Source of the DNA: QHVT01 sp036399015
Lineage (GTDB): Bacteria > Acidobacteriota > Thermoanaerobaculia > Gp7-AA8
DNA: 64,000 bases
Reading direction: 5' to 3'
Assembly: GCA_036399015.1 (NCBI GenBank)
Contig: DASWNW010000089.1
Span: 1-64,000 of the forward strand
A model generated the notes under the pieces. The model had not been told where the DNA came from, did not search any database, and saw nothing but the letters and a program-made list of their open reading frames with translations. Each line of letters opens with the position of its first letter. Positions within the stretch are counted from its first letter, which is position 1. The position numbers and the translations under genes were made by a program. This document shows positions 60,372 to 64,000 of the stretch, piece after piece.

Positions 60372-61739
60372 CTACCGAGCGATCCAGACCGTCTTGATGT
60401 TCGTGAACTCGCGGATCCCGTAAACGCCGAGCTCCCGGCCGAAGCCGGAGTGCTTGGTGCCGCCGAACGGGATCCGCGGGTCGGACGCCACCATCGCATT
60501 GACGAACACCTGCCCCGAGTCGATCCCGGCGATGAAGCGCTCTGCCTCGCCGGGATCTTTGGTCCAGACGCTCGCGCCGAGGCCGAAGATGGTCGCGTTC
60601 GCGAGCCGCACCGCCTCCTCCGCGTCTTTCACCCGGAACATCGAGGCGACGGGGCCGAACGTCTCCTCGGTGTACGCGGGGGCGGACTGCGGGATGTCGC
60701 GCAGCACGGTCGGCGCGTAGAAGTTCCCGCGATCCCGCAGCCGCTTCCCGCCGGTGAGCAGCGTCGCGCCGGCGCTCACGCTCGCCTCCACCTGCTTCGC
60801 AATGTCGTCGACGATCTGCGGCGTCGCCAGCGGTCCGACATCGGTGGCCTCGTCCATCGGATCGCCGACGGTCAGCGCCTCCATCGCCGCGACGAAGCGG
60901 CGCTCGAACTCGTCGGCCACACTCTCGTGCACGATGAAGCGCTTCGCGGCGATGCACGACTGGCCGTTGTTGACGATGCGGGCCTTGATGCCGGTCTTCA
61001 CCGCCGCCTCGAGGTCGGCCGAGGGCATGACCACGAAGGGGTCGCTCCCGCCGAGCTCGAGGACGCTCTTCTTGATCCGCTTCGCCGCGTTCGACGCGAC
61101 GCTCGCGCCGGCCGGCTCGCTGCCGGTCAGCGTGGCCGCCTTCACCCGTTCGTCGTCGAGCAGCGCCGGCACCTGGTCCGAGCCGATGAGCAGCGTCTGG
61201 AACTCGCCGTGCGCGAAGCCCGCCTCGCGCAGGATGTCCTCGATCGCCAGCGCGCACTGCGGGACGTTCGAGGCATGCTTGAGCAGACCGACATTGCCGG
61301 CCATGAGCGCCGGCGCCGCGAACCGGAAGACCTGCCAGAACGGAAAGTTCCACGGCATGACGGCGAGGATGATGCCGAGGGGGTCGAAGCGGACGTAGCT
61401 CTCCCGCGCGTCGGTCGGGATGTGCTCCGGCGCGAGGTACTGCTCCGCATGTTCGGCGTAGTGGCGGGAGACCATGGCGCACTTGCGCACCTCGGCCACC
61501 GCGGCCGCGAGCGGCTTGCCCATCTCCAGCGTGATCGTGCGGGCGAGCACGTCAGCGCGCCGCTCCAGGATCTCGGCCGCGCGCTGCATCCGCTCGGCAC
61601 GTTCGGCGAAGGAACGACTCCTGTTCAGCTCGAATGCGTCGGCTGCCTTCCGCAGCTTCTGTTCGACGTCCGCGGATGAGAGCGGCTCGAAGGTGGCGAC
61701 GACTTCTCCGGTCGCGGGGTTGACGCTGGCAATCGGCAT
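60372..61739 (-). CDS. NAD(P)-dependent aldehyde dehydrogenase, succinate-semialdehyde type
   Basis: This 455-residue enzyme of the ALDH superfamily has MPWNFPFWQVFRF near 128-140, E228 in LELGGSDPF as general base and C262 in NNGQSCIAAKR as nucleophile, with TFGPVASMF near 365. The compact length, TNIKTVW end and motif wording match the GabD/YneI-type succinate-semialdehyde dehydrogenases. ATG 61739 is chosen because upstream sequence belongs to the promoter gap shared with the divergent receptor gene. Substrate otherwise unproven. Confidence 0.85.
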   Translation of the reverse strand: MPIASVNPATGEVVATFEPLSSADVEQKLRKAADAFELNRSRSFAERAERMQRAAEILERRADVLARTITLEMGKPLAAAVAEVRKCAMVSRHYAEHAEQYLAPEHIPTDARESYVRFDPLGIILAVMPWNFPFWQVFRFAAPALMAGNVGLLKHASNVPQCALAIEDILREAGFAHGEFQTLLIGSDQVPALLDDERVKAATLTGSEPAGASVASNAAKRIKKSVLELGGSDPFVVMPSADLEAAVKTGIKARIVNNGQSCIAAKRFIVHESVADEFERRFVAAMEALTVGDPMDEATDVGPLATPQIVDDIAKQVEASVSAGATLLTGGKRLRDRGNFYAPTVLRDIPQSAPAYTEETFGPVASMFRVKDAEEAVRLANATIFGLGASVWTKDPGEAERFIAGIDSGQVFVNAMVASDPRIPFGGTKHSGFGRELGVYGIREFTNIKTVWIAR

Positions 61740-61818
61740 GGCGCGGAAATGATATTCTGACCCTGCCTGCGTCCAACAGGCGCCACGTTCAATACCAACA
61801 ACATGTGAAGGGGAGCCT

Positions 61819-64000
61819 ATGAGCGTTCGCCGAACTCTCGTCCTGCTGTTCGTGTGTCTCCTGGTACCGGTTGCGCTGTTCGCACAGAGCAGCACCGGAT
61901 CGATCTCCGGCACCATCGTCGACGACTCGGGTGGTGCACTGCCCGGCGTGACGGTGACGGCCACAAACGCCGCCACCGGCGCGACGCGCACGGCGGTGAC
62001 GAACGGGAGCGGCAAGTACCAGCTCGCGCTCCTGCCGCCGGCGGCGTACGACGTCACCGCCACGCTGGATGGCTTTCAGCCGGTGCGGCGCGGCAACGTC
62101 ACCGTCAACATCGGCACCGACGCCACGCTCAACCTCACGCTGCAGGTTGGCGTCTCCGAGACCGTGACCGTCCTCGCCGCGGCGCCGCTCATCGAGGCGG
62201 AGCGGACGCAGGTCAGCTCCGTCGTCAACGAGGTGGCCATCGAGAACCTGCCGGTCAACGGCCGCAACTTCATCGACTTCGTCCTGACCACCCCCGGCGT
62301 GGTCCGCGACGTGCGCGCGGGCGACATCAGCTTCGCCGGCCAGCGCGGCACGCTCAACTCGCTGGTCATCGACGGCGCGAACAACGACAACACGTTCTTC
62401 GGCCAGTCCCTCGGACGCACCGGCTCCGGACGCGCGCCGTATCAGTTCTCGCAGGACGCGGTGCAGGAGTTCCAGGTCAACTCCAACGCCTACTCCGCCG
62501 AATACGGGCGTGCCGGCGGCGCGGTCATCAACGTCGTCACAAAGTCGGGCACGAACGACTTCAGCGGCTCGCTCTTCTACTTCCTGCGCGACAAGCGCTT
62601 CAATGCGAACGACTACATCAACGAAATCAACAATCGCGCAAAAAGCCCGTATCACTACGACCAGTACGGCGTGAGCGCCGGCGGGCCGATCGTGCAGGAC
62701 CGCCATTTCTTTTTCTTCAATTACGACGCGCAGCGCAACGATCTGCCGAACCCGGTCGTCCTCGGCGGCGGCCGCGTCCTCGCCATCCGCAACCCGGACG
62801 ACCAGCGCGGGTACGACCTGCTGCTCGCCCGTGGCCAGGATTACGTCCGCCGCCAGGACCAGGACGTCTATCTCCTCAAGACCGACCACGAGATCCTTTC
62901 GAGCGCGCACCTCGCGCTGCGCTACAACCGTCAGGAGTTCGTCGGAAAGAATTACGAGAACGGCAGCCTGACCAACTCGGTCGAGCACACCGGTAATTCG
63001 CTGGTCAATACCGACACCCTCTCCGCGGTCTTCTCCTCGACGCACGGCGGCTCGTTCTTCAATGAAGTGCGCGGCCAGTACGCGAAGGACCGCGAACCGG
63101 GCATGGCGAACTTCAGCGGCCCGGAAGCGGAGATCTTCCACGACGGGAGCGTGGTCCTGCGCGTCGGGCAGAACACGTTCAGCCCGCGTGAGACGACGAT
63201 CAAGCGTTACCAGATCGCCGACACGGCCACGTACATGCTCAACGACCACACGTTCAAGGCCGGCTTCGACGTCAGCAAGGACGACATCCTCAATTACTTC
63301 CCCGGCAATTTCGCCGGCTCGTTCCGCTTCAACAGCCTCGCCGATTTCGCGAACAACAAGCCGGCGCGGTATTTCCAGGCATTCGCCGGCCCCGGCACCA
63401 GCGGCGCGACGACGCAGCCGGACATCACCGAATACGGCCTGTTCCTGCAGGACGAGTGGCACCTCAATCCGGCCGTGACGGTGACGGCGGGCCTGCGCTA
63501 TGACCTGCAGTCGATCGCGCAACCGGACGTCTACAACAGCGATCCGGAGCTGGTGGCGGCGGGGATCGACACGACGCTCGTCCCCGAGGACACGAACAAC
63601 TTCGGGCCGCGCGTGGGCGTCGCCTGGACGCCGGGCGCCACGGGCCGCACGGTCGTGCGCGCGGGCTACGGCATCTTCTATGGCCGCACGCCGGCGATCA
63701 TGATCGGCACGGCCCACTCGAACAACGGCATCAACGTGCAGACGCTCGACTTCACCGGCGCTGCAATGCCGGCGTATCCGAACAACTTCTCGTCCATTCC
63801 GACGGGCGGCGCCGCGCGTACGCCGACGATCCTCGTCTTCGACAAGGATTACGAGAACCCGCAGGTGCACCAGGGCAGCGCCGGCATCGAGCACGGACTC
63901 ACCGACGACATCCTGGTCGGCGTGACGTACCAGTACGTGAAGGGTGAGGATCTCTCGCGCTCGACGGACATCAACATCAGCAACCCGGTGACGGTGACGG
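61819..64000 (+). CDS. Oar-like TonB-dependent receptor, truncated by the window end
   Basis: The frame is open from ATG 61819 (GAAGGGGAG six bases upstream) to the window edge, 727 codons. It starts with a signal peptide ending ALFAQ. A carboxypeptidase-regulatory-like beta domain follows (GSISGTIVDDSGGALPGVTVTA, about 27-110). The plug domain comes next (ENLPVNGRNFIDFVLTTPG; YSAEYGRAGGAVINVVTKSGT), then outer-membrane beta-barrel strands. Such receptors are greatly expanded in Acidobacteriota and import or secrete unknown ligands. The C-terminal barrel end is missing. Confidence 0.92.
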   Translation, partial: MSVRRTLVLLFVCLLVPVALFAQSSTGSISGTIVDDSGGALPGVTVTATNAATGATRTAVTNGSGKYQLALLPPAAYDVTATLDGFQPVRRGNVTVNIGTDATLNLTLQVGVSETVTVLAAAPLIEAERTQVSSVVNEVAIENLPVNGRNFIDFVLTTPGVVRDVRAGDISFAGQRGTLNSLVIDGANNDNTFFGQSLGRTGSGRAPYQFSQDAVQEFQVNSNAYSAEYGRAGGAVINVVTKSGTNDFSGSLFYFLRDKRFNANDYINEINNRAKSPYHYDQYGVSAGGPIVQDRHFFFFNYDAQRNDLPNPVVLGGGRVLAIRNPDDQRGYDLLLARGQDYVRRQDQDVYLLKTDHEILSSAHLALRYNRQEFVGKNYENGSLTNSVEHTGNSLVNTDTLSAVFSSTHGGSFFNEVRGQYAKDREPGMANFSGPEAEIFHDGSVVLRVGQNTFSPRETTIKRYQIADTATYMLNDHTFKAGFDVSKDDILNYFPGNFAGSFRFNSLADFANNKPARYFQAFAGPGTSGATTQPDITEYGLFLQDEWHLNPAVTVTAGLRYDLQSIAQPDVYNSDPELVAAGIDTTLVPEDTNNFGPRVGVAWTPGATGRTVVRAGYGIFYGRTPAIMIGTAHSNNGINVQTLDFTGAAMPAYPNNFSSIPTGGAARTPTILVFDKDYENPQVHQGSAGIEHGLTDDILVGVTYQYVKGEDLSRSTDINISNPVTVT

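Noticed and set aside
61789..63894. 701-codon minus-strand frame opposite the TonB receptor
   Set aside because: The plus strand encodes a signal peptide, CarboxypepD-like, plug and barrel segments; the antisense frame has no recognisable content.

Overview
This is a high-GC chromosomal window that contains the replication-origin neighbourhood of a Gram-negative-type bacterium. The lineage is most likely Acidobacteriota; this is inferred from gene content, not from a marker search. Pointers are an Oar-like TonB-dependent receptor with a carboxypeptidase-regulatory-like N-terminus, an ECF-type sigma factor translationally coupled to a Hanks-type kinase, a DUF2339 membrane protein, an OPT transporter, and an F-ATPase b subunit with an apparent signal peptide. 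Nearly all genes are ordinary housekeeping genes. The unusual content lies between and inside them.

Layout. 0.1-4.5 kb: a serine biosynthesis operon (serB, a class V aminotransferase standing in for serC, serA) followed by an aldo/keto reductase. 4.5-6.3 kb, minus strand: a methyltransferase, an unknown protein and a small lipoprotein. 6.3-14.2 kb: uvrA, an OPT-family transporter and a DUF2339 protein. 14.2-19.0 kb, minus: a small membrane protein, a DUF5666-like exported protein, guanine deaminase, a DEDDy exonuclease and malate dehydrogenase. 19.1-22.4 kb: ATP-dependent DNA ligase, PspC, a receiver protein (opposite strand) and a MetX-like acyltransferase. 22.4-28.4 kb, minus: VanZ-like protein, topA, and an NtrC-type regulator with a minimal kinase. 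28.0-34.0 kb, minus: an F1Fo operon atpF'-F-H-A-G-D-C without atpB and atpE. 34.8-45.4 kb, minus: the classical origin-flanking string rpmH-rnpA-yidD-yidC-jag-mnmE-mnmG-rsmG-parA-orfX-parB-bactofilin. 45.7-54.8 kb, plus: dnaA-dnaN-recF-gyrB-gyrA. The strand switch at 45.44-45.70 kb, with DnaA-box-like sites and two parS palindromes 5-8 kb away, marks the probable oriC. 54.8-64 kb: DUF507, a zinc-ribbon protein, a four-helix-bundle gene inside inverted repeats, rng, tRNA-Asn, the sigma/kinase pair, a chimeric membrane protein, an aldehyde dehydrogenase and a truncated TonB receptor.

Superimposed on this core is a dense set of interspersed hairpin elements. Their arms are short tandem arrays of 7-10 bp units, and the right arm is the reverse complement of the left. 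At least five arm families occur, and some share a loop core close to TCGCYCAGGC. Elements of this general type sit in frame inside mnmE, the DUF2339 gene and uvrA. One supplies the stop codon of mnmG, and one pair of arms encloses a four-helix-bundle (IVP/S23-type) gene, like an IVS element outside rRNA. Other oddities near the origin are a 22-bp x 7 iteron-like array between mnmG and mnmE, a tandem duplication of the mnmG tail in which an exact 23-bp segment is inverted, and a repetitive 256-codon ORF exactly between parA and parB, bounded by a 7-bp direct repeat. These are the best candidates for undescribed biology in the window.
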